A DNA stretch of 64,000 nt from CANMXU01 sp052030545. GTDB lineage: Bacteria; Pseudomonadota; Gammaproteobacteria; Enterobacterales; Alteromonadaceae. The translations under genes and the position numbers were made by a program. Positions 19,217-27,862 of the stretch are shown here, one piece after another (positions within the stretch are counted from its first letter, which is position 1; each line of letters begins with the position of its first letter). The stretch is taken from positions 186,001 to 250,000 of the forward strand of contig NZ_JBPDIH010000006.1 of the NCBI RefSeq assembly GCF_052030545.1, in the 5' to 3' direction. The notes under the pieces are model-generated. The model had not been told where the DNA came from. It saw nothing but the letters and a program-made list of their open reading frames with translations, and ran no database searches.

Positions 19217-20137
19217 ATGCTTGAACACCAAGAGCTATCTTTAGATCAACATTTACAGCAACTGCAGCTTTATTGCCGTCATCATAGTAACCATTTATTG
19301 GCGGGACACTATCATTCGGCTTTTAAAGGACAGGGGATCGAATTTGATGAAGTTCGCCCTTACGCAATAGGTGACGATGTTCGCGCGATTGATTGGAACG
19401 TAAGTGCACGTTCGGGCGATCTCTACATAAAACGTTTTCATGAAGAGCGAGAGCTCAACCTTATTTTTGTAATTGATAACTCACCTTCATTTTCTTGCTC
19501 AACGGGCACACAGCAGCGACCGCTCGTTGCCGCGAAATTTTGTGGCTTGTTAGGCAGCGCCGCCATTGCCAATAACGACCGCATTGGTTTGCTAAGTTTT
19601 AGCGAAAGTTTCGACGATTATTTAGCGCCCGCCAAAGGCCGAAGTCAATTGATGCGCTGTTTATCTCACGTGCTACACGTCGCTAAATCGGCAAAATATA
19701 CCTCAGTTAGCGCCGCGCTTGAACACTTAAGCCAATTAAAACTAAAGCGCTCAATTGTGGTGGTTATTTCTGACTTTTTTACAGTTAATACTCAGCACTC
19801 AGACAGTTTTGAACAGAGCCTAGCACGATTAAACAGTCAACATCAGCTATTGGCCATTGCAATTGACGATGCAAATGAATTGAATTTACCCGCGTCAGGT
19901 TTAATCCAATTACAAGACAGCGAAAACCAAGAATCTCGCTATGTTGACCTAAGTAGCAAAAAGCTGCGAGAAGACTTTCAGCAACAAATGCAGCAGCGAA
20001 TAACAACACGCGCACAAACATTTGCCAATGCCGGAGTCGACTTTATCGCCCATGCTTTAGACGACGATCCGGTAACAGCGCTGTTAGGCTATTTTAATAC
20101 TCGTCATTTACGTGTTACAGGAGAAACTGGTGGTTAG
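19217..20137 (+). CDS. DUF58 domain protein (VWA-like), MoxR partner
   Basis: Soluble protein of about 306 aa with the DUF58 signature FDEVRPYAIGDDVRAIDWNV and RSGDLYIKRFHEERELNL, followed by a von Willebrand A-like fold starting FVIDNSPSFSC. Such proteins are thought to be the cytoplasmic adaptor between the MoxR ATPase and the membrane VWA proteins. The ATG at 19217 is chosen; a TTG two codons upstream is possible. No good Shine-Dalgarno is seen, so translation may depend on coupling within the operon. The 3' end overlaps the next gene by 8 bp. Confidence 0.92.
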   Translation: MLEHQELSLDQHLQQLQLYCRHHSNHLLAGHYHSAFKGQGIEFDEVRPYAIGDDVRAIDWNVSARSGDLYIKRFHEERELNLIFVIDNSPSFSCSTGTQQRPLVAAKFCGLLGSAAIANNDRIGLLSFSESFDDYLAPAKGRSQLMRCLSHVLHVAKSAKYTSVSAALEHLSQLKLKRSIVVVISDFFTVNTQHSDSFEQSLARLNSQHQLLAIAIDDANELNLPASGLIQLQDSENQESRYVDLSSKKLREDFQQQMQQRITTRAQTFANAGVDFIAHALDDDPVTALLGYFNTRHLRVTGETGG

Positions 20138-20792
20138 TTATCGCTATTTACAGCAAGTCATGCTGATATTTGTTTGCCTATTTTCCTGTTGCTCGAATGC
20201 TGATTTTATTTCAAACAAAGCCAATTCAGCTCAAATCAATTCAGTTAAAGCTCAGCACGTTCTTGCATCCTTAGAACAAAAGGTGAGTGAACACCAACTT
20301 ACACCCGGTAGAGAGTTTAGCTATTTCTTACTCATTAAAGCAAAAGATGAAGTGCAATTAAGCATTCAACCCAAGAAACTTAATTGGCAAAACTTTCAAT
20401 TAATTGCCGTTGAAACAGCAACGCCTACTTGGCAAAAAAATCACTGGCAGCATCAATATACCATTCGTTTGGCAGCTCCCATTGCTGGCAATTACCTTTT
20501 ACCGAGTATCGCTATTACTGCATTTGATCAAAACCACAGCCAGCAGTTAATCACAGAAGAAGTTGAAATAACGGTCGTCTCTAATTTCAAACCATCAAAA
20601 GCAGAAAGTGCTTCATTACAACAGATTGAAATTTATCAGCCACCAAGCACTGCTGCTAAGCGCCTGTTAAATAAAGAGCAAAGCTTTTTGGTAACTATCT
20701 TAGTATTTATTGCCATTGTTGCTTTAGCTATTTTTATTATCAAAAAACGTGTCCCTAAAAAAGCACAAACTCATAAGCAGAGCACGTTATGA
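20130..20792 (+). CDS. Membrane-anchored BatD-like small protein of the MoxR operon
   Basis: About 220 aa: an N-terminal signal peptide (YLQQVMLIFVCLFSCCSNA), a beta-rich periplasmic domain (EQKVSEHQLTPGREFSYFLL, PIAGNYLLPSIAITAF), and a C-terminal TM helix (VTILVFIAIVALAIFIIKK) with a basic tail. In this operon position many proteobacteria carry a DUF4381 protein; here the domain looks more like one BatD immunoglobulin-like module. The GTG start at 20130 has CAGGAG seven bases upstream and overlaps the DUF58 stop. The exact family is uncertain; a role in assembling the VWA complex at the inner membrane is inferred from the operon. Confidence 0.7.
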   Translation: MVSYRYLQQVMLIFVCLFSCCSNADFISNKANSAQINSVKAQHVLASLEQKVSEHQLTPGREFSYFLLIKAKDEVQLSIQPKKLNWQNFQLIAVETATPTWQKNHWQHQYTIRLAAPIAGNYLLPSIAITAFDQNHSQQLITEEVEITVVSNFKPSKAESASLQQIEIYQPPSTAAKRLLNKEQSFLVTILVFIAIVALAIFIIKKRVPKKAQTHKQSTL

Positions 20793-21826
20793 ACTTTGAA
20801 TACCCCGCGCTGTTATGGTTATTACTTTTATTGCCACTTATTGCCATTGCACTATTTAAGGCGCCAAATAAAAATCTGCATCAATATGCGAACACCGGAT
20901 TATTCAGTAAGCTTGGCAAAAGCACGCGACAAAAATGTTTAGCGCTTATTCCATTGCTTTATTTCATCGCTATTATTGCAACAATGATCGCGCTCGCCCA
21001 GCCTTATGGAACTAAGCAAAGCTTTTCACAACAAAGTCAGGGTATTGCCATTAGCATTGTCGTTGATATTTCGACCTCAATGGATTTTGATATGGATATG
21101 AACGGTGAGCGTCAAGCGCGTATTAAAGTCGCTAAAAAAGCACTTAAACAGTTTGTTATCGGCGATGAAAAAACACTTAATGGTCGACACGATGATCTTA
21201 TCTCAGTGATCACCTTTGCCCGCTATCCAGATACCTTAGTGCCATTTACCAACGCCCATCAAACATTAGTGGCGATGACCGATGAAATGACTACCACCAC
21301 ACGCCCTAATGAAGACAGTACGGCTTATGGCGACGCAACTGCATTAGCCGCAGCTCAGCTAAAACATTTTGAAAAAAACTCCGGCTTAGATGAGAACAAA
21401 ATTGCCAGTAAAGTGATTGTCTTACTCACTGATGGCGAGAATAACTCAGGCGACTATGACCCACTAAGTGCTGCTGCGCTAGCCAAAAAATGGGGCATAA
21501 AAATTTATACCATAAGTTTGGCAGACGAAAGCCGTGAGACTCGCCAATTAAGCAATGGTGAACAGCTGACAATGACCAACACTATGGATAGCACCGACTG
21601 GGTCTTACAAGCGATGGCACAATCTACCGGCGGCATTTTTCAGCGAGCTTACGATTACCAATCCTTGCATCAAGTTTATCAAGCAATTGATCAGCTAGAA
21701 AAATCAAGCCTGCAGCAAGTTAATACTGAACTACGTCAGCCATATTTCCACATTCCTACTTTCATTGCATTAGTGGCATTGTTGCTAGGCGCTCTGTTAA
21801 ATGCAACTTGGCTAAGAAGGTTATAA
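20789..21826 (+). CDS. VWA domain membrane protein, BatA-like
   Basis: 345-aa inner-membrane protein. Two N-terminal TM helices (about 5-23 and 53-72) precede a von Willebrand factor A domain with an intact MIDAS motif DISTSMDFD near residue 93 and the later TDGENN metal-site loop, and a C-terminal TM helix (FIALVALLLGALLNATW) closes it. BatA-type proteins are partners of MoxR/DUF58 and have been linked to aerotolerance and stress in some bacteria. ATG overlaps the upstream stop by 4 bp (ATGA), and its own stop overlaps the next ATG (TAATG), so the operon is translationally coupled. Confidence 0.92.
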   Translation: MNFEYPALLWLLLLLPLIAIALFKAPNKNLHQYANTGLFSKLGKSTRQKCLALIPLLYFIAIIATMIALAQPYGTKQSFSQQSQGIAISIVVDISTSMDFDMDMNGERQARIKVAKKALKQFVIGDEKTLNGRHDDLISVITFARYPDTLVPFTNAHQTLVAMTDEMTTTTRPNEDSTAYGDATALAAAQLKHFEKNSGLDENKIASKVIVLLTDGENNSGDYDPLSAAALAKKWGIKIYTISLADESRETRQLSNGEQLTMTNTMDSTDWVLQAMAQSTGGIFQRAYDYQSLHQVYQAIDQLEKSSLQQVNTELRQPYFHIPTFIALVALLLGALLNATWLRRL

Positions 21827-23676
21827 TGAACGATTTCATCTGGTTAGCGCCTAACTGGCTGTGGCTATTGATAACGCCTTTATTATGGCTAGCAATCGCC
21901 GGTTATCAGCACAATAAAAAAGTTAAAGAGCTGCGCCAATTTAGCCAACAAGCCTTGCAAACCAAATGGCAACTTTGGCCATCGCTGTTAATGATGACTA
22001 GTCTAACCTTTTTATCGTTAGCCTTAGCGCGTCCAGCATGGGATCCACAGCCTGAAAATATTAGCGGGCAAGGCAGAGACATTATTTTTCTATTAGATGT
22101 TTCTCGCTCAATGCTCGCAGAAGATGCTCGCCCTAATCGCTTAGCGGTTGCTAAACATGCCATTGAGCAAACGGTAACTGCCAATACAAATGACCGTTAT
22201 GGGTTAGTTGCCTTTGCTGGTTCGGCGTCAATTTTGTCGCCACTAACAAACGACCATCAATTTTTCAACAACTTAATCGCCAATGTAACCCCTGACTCGG
22301 TGAGCCAAGGCGGCACTCGTATTGAAGATGCGCTATTTAAAGTGATCGACAAAATGATCCCTCGTGATGACAAGGCGCGCGCTGTCGATATTATTTTAAT
22401 CAGTGATGGCGAAGATCTTGGCAATCAAGAAAACCGTGCTCTTGATGATATTAATAAGTTAGCGGTTAGACTGATAGTGATAGGTTTAGGCGATAGTCAA
22501 TTCGGCGCTCGCATACCAACGCGTGACGGTAAAGGTTGGGTATTTGATCAAGGGCGTGAGCTATGGAGCAAAATGGATACCGCGCAGTTAAAATTATTAT
22601 CTAGCGGTGTCGAGCAAAGCATGTTTTTTCCTGTCGGGACAGCTACATTTGATTTAAGCCAAATCATCACTAAATTGCGTCAAGTATGGCCGGGGGAAAG
22701 TCATGCTCAGGGGCAAACCCTGCAATACAGCCAAGGCTACCCATACTGTTTGTTAATTGCATTGCTCAGCCAACTGCTGTTTATTTTAGGCAACCGCAAA
22801 GCACTTTTTGCCGGTTTAGCTATGTTAAGTTTTTCAAGCCAAGCGCATGCGTTCAATGATTCGCAAATAAACGATCTGCAAATAATGGCCAACAAAGTGC
22901 CGAGTTCACAAAACCAACTGGAAACGGGCCAGCAACCGGTAACAGAACATCAAGCACTAGAACGAGACCTAAGTCCACAAACGCTGGAAAAGTTATCACT
23001 TACCGAGCAATTTCGCTTAGCTGAGCTGCTCTTTGAAGAGAACAGTGAACAAGCAGCGCAGGTTTATCGCCACATTAGCGAACATACCAGTGATTTAAAC
23101 ACCGCCATTACCGCAAACTATAACTTAGCAACCAGTTTAATTGCCTACGCTAATCAGCTCAGTGACGATATGGCGTTACTCACTGATCCTGATAATTTCG
23201 ATAAGTTGCTTGCTATGACGATTGATGACGCTGAAATTATTGACCCTGAACCTTATTATCAAGAAGCCACGAGTATTTTACGCTTAGTTTTACGCTATGC
23301 TCCCGATCACCAAAAAAGTGCTAAAAATCTCGAGTGGTTAACCATTAAAGCTGCTACGCAACAACAAGCGAAACAACAGCAAAACTCCCAAACGCAACAA
23401 AGCAAAAAAGAGCAGCAAAACAGTGATACAGAAAGCGACGATAATGCGCAAAAAAAACAGCAAAAAGAAAATAATCAAGACTCCTCATCACAAAATGATG
23501 ACAACAGCCAAGCACAGCAACAAGATGCCGAGCAAGGCGAAACAGATATGAGTAATTTAACCTTACCGCCACCAAGCGCTTCTGCTGAAGAAATTATGCA
23601 GCAGGCAGTAAAACGCGACCAGCAAGATCGCAGCCAACAACGTAAAAAACAAAGCCCTGTTGAGCGCGACTGGTAA
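21826..23676 (+). CDS. VWA and TPR domain protein, BatB-BatC fusion type
   Basis: About 616 aa. TM helices near residues 5-22 and 50-68, then a VWA domain with MIDAS DVSRSMLAED (about 92) and ISDGEDLG, and a further TM segment near 300-335. The C-terminal half carries TPR-like helices (LSLTEQFRLAELLFEENSEQ, TAITANYNLATSLIAYA) and a long Gln/Ser/Asp/Lys-rich low-complexity stretch (about residues 520-580), ending with LPPPSASAEEIMQQAV. In Bacteroides and others BatB (VWA) and BatC (TPR) are separate proteins; here both lie in one chain. ATG at 21826 with AAGG upstream is preferred to a TTG six codons earlier. Confidence 0.9.
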   Translation: MNDFIWLAPNWLWLLITPLLWLAIAGYQHNKKVKELRQFSQQALQTKWQLWPSLLMMTSLTFLSLALARPAWDPQPENISGQGRDIIFLLDVSRSMLAEDARPNRLAVAKHAIEQTVTANTNDRYGLVAFAGSASILSPLTNDHQFFNNLIANVTPDSVSQGGTRIEDALFKVIDKMIPRDDKARAVDIILISDGEDLGNQENRALDDINKLAVRLIVIGLGDSQFGARIPTRDGKGWVFDQGRELWSKMDTAQLKLLSSGVEQSMFFPVGTATFDLSQIITKLRQVWPGESHAQGQTLQYSQGYPYCLLIALLSQLLFILGNRKALFAGLAMLSFSSQAHAFNDSQINDLQIMANKVPSSQNQLETGQQPVTEHQALERDLSPQTLEKLSLTEQFRLAELLFEENSEQAAQVYRHISEHTSDLNTAITANYNLATSLIAYANQLSDDMALLTDPDNFDKLLAMTIDDAEIIDPEPYYQEATSILRLVLRYAPDHQKSAKNLEWLTIKAATQQQAKQQQNSQTQQSKKEQQNSDTESDDNAQKKQQKENNQDSSSQNDDNSQAQQQDAEQGETDMSNLTLPPPSASAEEIMQQAVKRDQQDRSQQRKKQSPVERDW

Positions 23677-23696
23677 TGAATGGCACAAAAATTTAA

Positions 23697-26588
23697 ATGA
23701 GTAAATTATTGATGTACAAAGATATTCAAAAGACAAAGCGACAAGAAAACGTGTGCCATTTTTATCTATTCGGTGCAAAAACGCTGTTACTTGTTAGCTT
23801 GCTCTTTACGTTTTTACTAAGCGTTAACGCTAAAGCCGAAAGCATTACACATGCTCAGGCGCAAGGTCAGACTAAATCACAGGCTCAAGCGCAGATTCAA
23901 ACACCAAAGTGGCAATTATTATTACAAGCACCTGAGCAAATGTTATGGTTAGGTCAGGCAAGCGAGTGGTTGCTTATTTCCAGCAATCAGCCTGAAAGTA
24001 ATAACGCATTTTCCGGTAAACTTTCTTTTCCTAAAAATAAAGATTTTAGTTTTGAGACTGGTGCAGCAATTACCGTTAATTATAACGGCGCTGCCGCTGC
24101 TGCTTATCCGCTGCGCATTACGCCAAAATCATCCGGAAATTTAACCTTACCTAGCATTTCATTAACGCTTGCCAATAGCACAGTTAAAACAGCGCCTATG
24201 CCAATAACCGTTGCACAAGCCAAGCAGAGTAAACACATGCAGCTTAGTGTCGAGCATAGCGCAAAAGAAATTTACCTTGGTCAAAGTGTGCGCCTAAACA
24301 TTCGTTGGCAATTGTCTTATCCCGTTAATGCCTTGCAAGCTGTGCAATTTTATATTCCTGAGTTTTATCATCCCGATATCAGCGTGGTCATGCCGTGGAA
24401 CCAAGTGAACAGCAGTGATAATAATGCCATTGGCTTGCCAATAAGTGGCAAACGCATTATTGGCAAGTGGCAAGCACTTGCTGACAACAAAGTACAAATA
24501 GATGCCCAAGTACTGATAAAACCTACAAAAGCAGGGCAATATCACTTTGCAGCACCACACTTACAAGTGAACGTTAATCAGAACAAATTAGCGAAAAAAA
24601 GAAAGCGCTTTGCCGGTGCTCAATATCCCGCCTATTTTAACAATAATTTTTTTGAATCTAAGCCCGGCAGTTATGGCGAAACGCCAACGTACGTGCGCGA
24701 GCAAACCCGTGGCAATGCTTTTACGTTAACAGTTAAATCGTTGCCAACTCCGGCCCCCGATAATTTTACCGGTATTATTGGCAAACCCGATATCAATGCT
24801 AGCGCATCGCCCACAACCCTTAATCAAGGCGAGCCCTTACAGTACTCATTAACCCTTGTTCACCCAGATTTAGAAACCATAGATACACGCGATCTTAGCC
24901 AAGTCGCTAGCTTTAATCGCTCGTTTGATATTCCGTCACCGCCAAGTCCGGCAACTTATCAAGCAGGGGTAAAAACGATTCACCAAAGTATTTTTCCGCG
25001 TCGCGCGGATATTGAAGCGATCCCAGAATATGCCATCAGTTATTTTGACCCTATCACAGGTTTATATCGCGAGCTTGATATTGCCGCGATTGCCATAGAA
25101 GTGAATGAAAATGTGCAATTTAACTTTTCGCAAGGTCAAAGCTCTGATGCGCTAAACATTAAAAATCGCTTGACCAAAGATGACTCTGGCATATGGGCGC
25201 ATTATTGGAATGAGCAATTATTTGCAACGACCAACCCGACATTTTTTAGCCTGAACAAAGCCCAAATTATGTGGTTAACTGTAAGTTTGATATTAACCAT
25301 TCCACCATTAATCGTAGTGTTTTTACTTGCTAAGCCACTATTTGAACGCCGACAACAAGCGTTAATGCAACAACCTTATTTCCGCCTAAAAACGCAATTA
25401 AACGCGCAACATGAGCCGCTAAGTGCACTCAGTAATTATGCTCAGCAGAGGCTAAATATTGCTCCTTCACAGTTTAATGCTTTGCAGGTTAAACAGGCGA
25501 TTTTAGCGTTAGCCAAAAACGGCAATAACAGCAGTGCAGCAAAGCTTGATATTCTTGCTCTGCAACTATTTGACTGGATAAACCGCTATCAAACGCAATA
25601 TTCCAGTCAAAAAGCATCTGTACCTGAGCCTAAGGCAGTAAACGTTAGCGAGTTAATCTCATTAATTGCTCAACTTGAACAGCAATTACCGCAATTTAAC
25701 ATCACCAGTTCAGCAAAAGTGAATAGTTCAAATACCCTATTATCAACCCTACTGATGATTGGTTTACTGTTCTTGCCTGTTGATAACGTAGTTGCCGAGC
25801 AAACAAGCTTGGCTCAGCCCAGCATTAGCGAGCAAATACAGCAACTGCAACAGGCGCATCAACACGCATTGCAACTAAGTATCGACAGTCCACAAAAAGC
25901 CAGTGTTGCTCATAGTAAAATTGCGCAGCAGTTAACTGAGTTTGTTGGTAATAAACATTTAAACCAAGCTACTTTAATGTATAACATTGCTAGTAGCTGG
26001 CATCACGCCGGCCAATATGGTGACAGTATTTTATGGTTTCGCCGCGCAGAAAACAGCGAAATGCAAAACAGCGCAGTTAAAAATAATGCCGTTTCTGAGC
26101 AGATCGCCCACAACCTGCAGCAAACCCGTAATAAACGCTTAGACGATTTACCTGATTTTTTTGCCCCAACTTGGCTAATTCAACTACAAAAAATCGCAGG
26201 CAACCCGCTGTGGCAAGGGATAAGTTTACTCTGCTATTTGTGGTTTTTATATTTGCTAGTACAACGCGTTAAACGTGATAACGCAGGCAAGGGGTTTTAT
26301 CATAGCGCTGCACTATTGACAGTTTGTCTCATCAGCCAAGTGCTTTATTTTAGTTATCAGCCATTACGTAGCGATGGGGTGATCACCCGAACAGAAGTGG
26401 TTAGTCGAAAAGGTCCAGGGTTAATATTCTCGCCAGCGTTTACCACACCGCTTAATCAAGGTACGGAAGTGATCTTAAAACAAAGACAGGGTAATTGGAG
26501 CCAAGTACAGCTAAGTGATTTTTCAACGGTGTGGTTACCTAGCAAGGCGATAAGTTGGGTAAATGATCTTAATCATGCAAGCAAATAA
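23697..26588 (+). CDS. BatD family protein with BatE-like TPR and SH3 C-terminus
   Basis: 963 aa. After a signal sequence (about 20-48) come several BatD immunoglobulin-like domains (PEQMLWLGQASEWLLIS, LSVEHSAKEIYLGQSVRLNI, INASASPTTLNQGEPLQYSL), a TM helix near 525-545 and a cytoplasmic helical part. A second hydrophobic segment (LLSTLLMIGLLFLPVDNVVA, about 680-700) precedes a TPR-like region (TLMYNIASSWHHAGQYGDSI), two more TM helices (about 840-900) and a final bacterial SH3-like domain (VVSRKGPGLIFSPAFTT..GNWSQVQLSD). The second half matches the plan of BatE, so this looks like a BatD-BatE fusion. Last gene of the MoxR operon, 20 bp after the VWA-TPR gene. Confidence 0.85.
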   Translation: MSKLLMYKDIQKTKRQENVCHFYLFGAKTLLLVSLLFTFLLSVNAKAESITHAQAQGQTKSQAQAQIQTPKWQLLLQAPEQMLWLGQASEWLLISSNQPESNNAFSGKLSFPKNKDFSFETGAAITVNYNGAAAAAYPLRITPKSSGNLTLPSISLTLANSTVKTAPMPITVAQAKQSKHMQLSVEHSAKEIYLGQSVRLNIRWQLSYPVNALQAVQFYIPEFYHPDISVVMPWNQVNSSDNNAIGLPISGKRIIGKWQALADNKVQIDAQVLIKPTKAGQYHFAAPHLQVNVNQNKLAKKRKRFAGAQYPAYFNNNFFESKPGSYGETPTYVREQTRGNAFTLTVKSLPTPAPDNFTGIIGKPDINASASPTTLNQGEPLQYSLTLVHPDLETIDTRDLSQVASFNRSFDIPSPPSPATYQAGVKTIHQSIFPRRADIEAIPEYAISYFDPITGLYRELDIAAIAIEVNENVQFNFSQGQSSDALNIKNRLTKDDSGIWAHYWNEQLFATTNPTFFSLNKAQIMWLTVSLILTIPPLIVVFLLAKPLFERRQQALMQQPYFRLKTQLNAQHEPLSALSNYAQQRLNIAPSQFNALQVKQAILALAKNGNNSSAAKLDILALQLFDWINRYQTQYSSQKASVPEPKAVNVSELISLIAQLEQQLPQFNITSSAKVNSSNTLLSTLLMIGLLFLPVDNVVAEQTSLAQPSISEQIQQLQQAHQHALQLSIDSPQKASVAHSKIAQQLTEFVGNKHLNQATLMYNIASSWHHAGQYGDSILWFRRAENSEMQNSAVKNNAVSEQIAHNLQQTRNKRLDDLPDFFAPTWLIQLQKIAGNPLWQGISLLCYLWFLYLLVQRVKRDNAGKGFYHSAALLTVCLISQVLYFSYQPLRSDGVITRTEVVSRKGPGLIFSPAFTTPLNQGTEVILKQRQGNWSQVQLSDFSTVWLPSKAISWVNDLNHASK

Positions 26589-26599
26589 AAATCGCAGAC

Positions 26600-26626
26600 A
26601 AAAAAAGTGAAGCTAAAAAGCTCCAC
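26600..26626 (-). terminator. Terminator of erpA
   Basis: Read on the minus strand, GTGgAGCT-TTTT-AGCTtCAC forms a stem with one internal mismatch, followed by seven T. It lies about 30 bp after the erpA stop, between convergent genes. Confidence 0.7.
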
Positions 26627-26654
26627 CTGAAATTTTGACGAATAACCTTTAAGA

Positions 26655-26996
26655 TTAAATCGAGAAAGATGAACCACAGCCACAGGTAGTAGTTGCATTT
26701 GGGTTGTTCACTAAAAAGCGAGAACCTTCTAAGCCTTCAATATAGTCAACTTCTCCGCCAACTAAATATTGTAAACTCATTGGGTCGATCACCATAACAA
26801 CACCTTGTTTTTCAATGGTCATATCGCCTTCATTCACTTTTTCATCAAAAGTAAATCCGTACGAAAAGCCTGAGCAACCACCACCAGTTACATAAACACG
26901 TAACTTTAATTCAGGGTTTTCTTCTTCGGTGACTAAAGCAAGCACTTTGCTTGCGGCAGCATCGGTAAATTTAATTGGTAATTCAGCTTCAGACAT
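26655..26996 (-). CDS. erpA: Iron-sulfur cluster insertion protein ErpA
   Basis: A-type carrier that delivers 4Fe-4S or 2Fe-2S clusters to apoproteins, including those of isoprenoid synthesis. The 113-aa protein has the three cluster cysteines in place: C41 in GGGCSGFSYGF and C105/C107 in the C-terminal TTCGCGSSFSI. N-terminal MSEAELPIKFTDAAASKV is typical of ErpA rather than IscA. It is a single gene, converging on the Bat-type operon, with a terminator behind it. Confidence 0.96.
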   Translation of the reverse strand: MSEAELPIKFTDAAASKVLALVTEEENPELKLRVYVTGGGCSGFSYGFTFDEKVNEGDMTIEKQGVVMVIDPMSLQYLVGGEVDYIEGLEGSRFLVNNPNATTTCGCGSSFSI

Positions 26997-27075
26997 TAAT
27001 TTTTACTTACTAGGATACAAACTAGGGTGAATTATCTTAAACTTGAGTGATTCAGTCAAGTATTTGCTCTACATT

Positions 27076-27807
27076 CTACGGATCATTTTTAACTAGCTTA
27101 GACCACAAGTAGTTTTCATCAATACGATAGTATTTTTGCCAGCGACCTTTGGGAATGGTCGCGGAAATGGCGACTTTTTCAGGGATAAAACCTGCTGGTA
27201 ATTCCAGCTCACCTTCGATAATTTGAAAGTATTGAAAACTAAAGTCTAATTTCGCGAGTTCTTTGGTAGAAACTTTGGCAAGCGATAATTCTGTTGGTTT
27301 ATTATCTAGGCTACCTGATATAGAAAAATCAACATAACCTTTAGCTGAAGAGCGCTTAAGCTGCTGTTGCACCAGCACAATGCGGTATAAATAATGATTG
27401 TCACTTTTACTTGCCCATAAAGCAAAACTGTCGATCACTAATCCGTCAGCACGTTTTTCAGGTGCCATCACTTTTTCATAAAAAGCGAGTTCTTTTTTCA
27501 CCTGATAATGATCTTGCTCCATCGATTTAAGTAAGGCTTGCGACTGTTGATTTGCCAGACGCTCAACTTCTAATTCAACTTCCAAGGTATTAATGCGACT
27601 CAGTTGCTTGTCTTGTTGCTGATAAAGCTGTTCTAGCCTTGTTTGCTGCTGGCTTAAGGTTTCAAGCTGATAATTGTGATAAAAATTGCCAATACGGTAA
27701 CCACTAAATAAGCAGATACCAATAATTGCGAGCAAGAGTAGCGCCGATCGAAACGGTCCTAGCTTTTGTACAACAATATTTAGATTTATTTTTGCTAACC
27801 AATTCAT
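27076..27807 (-). CDS. DUF6776-like membrane-anchored coiled-coil protein
   Basis: 243 aa. One TM helix near residues 20-41 (ALLLLAIIGICLFSGYRIG), then a coiled coil (about 50-110, rich in Gln/Leu/Glu, e.g. LSQQQTRLEQLYQQQDKQLS), and a C-terminal beta-rich periplasmic domain (SFQYFQIIEGELELPAGF, ISATIPKGRWQKYYR). The layout and sequence fit the DUF6776 family, recognised from memory; function unknown. It is divergent from the ClC channel gene, 55 bp away, and downstream in direction of nothing obvious. Not part of the erpA unit by spacing (79 bp), though co-transcription with erpA is possible. Confidence 0.7.
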   Translation of the reverse strand: MNWLAKINLNIVVQKLGPFRSALLLLAIIGICLFSGYRIGNFYHNYQLETLSQQQTRLEQLYQQQDKQLSRINTLEVELEVERLANQQSQALLKSMEQDHYQVKKELAFYEKVMAPEKRADGLVIDSFALWASKSDNHYLYRIVLVQQQLKRSSAKGYVDFSISGSLDNKPTELSLAKVSTKELAKLDFSFQYFQIIEGELELPAGFIPEKVAISATIPKGRWQKYYRIDENYLWSKLVKNDP

Positions 27808-27862
27808 TTAAAAAGTATTATGATATTTAACTATTACCGACAAAAAGCGCATCATATTTATA

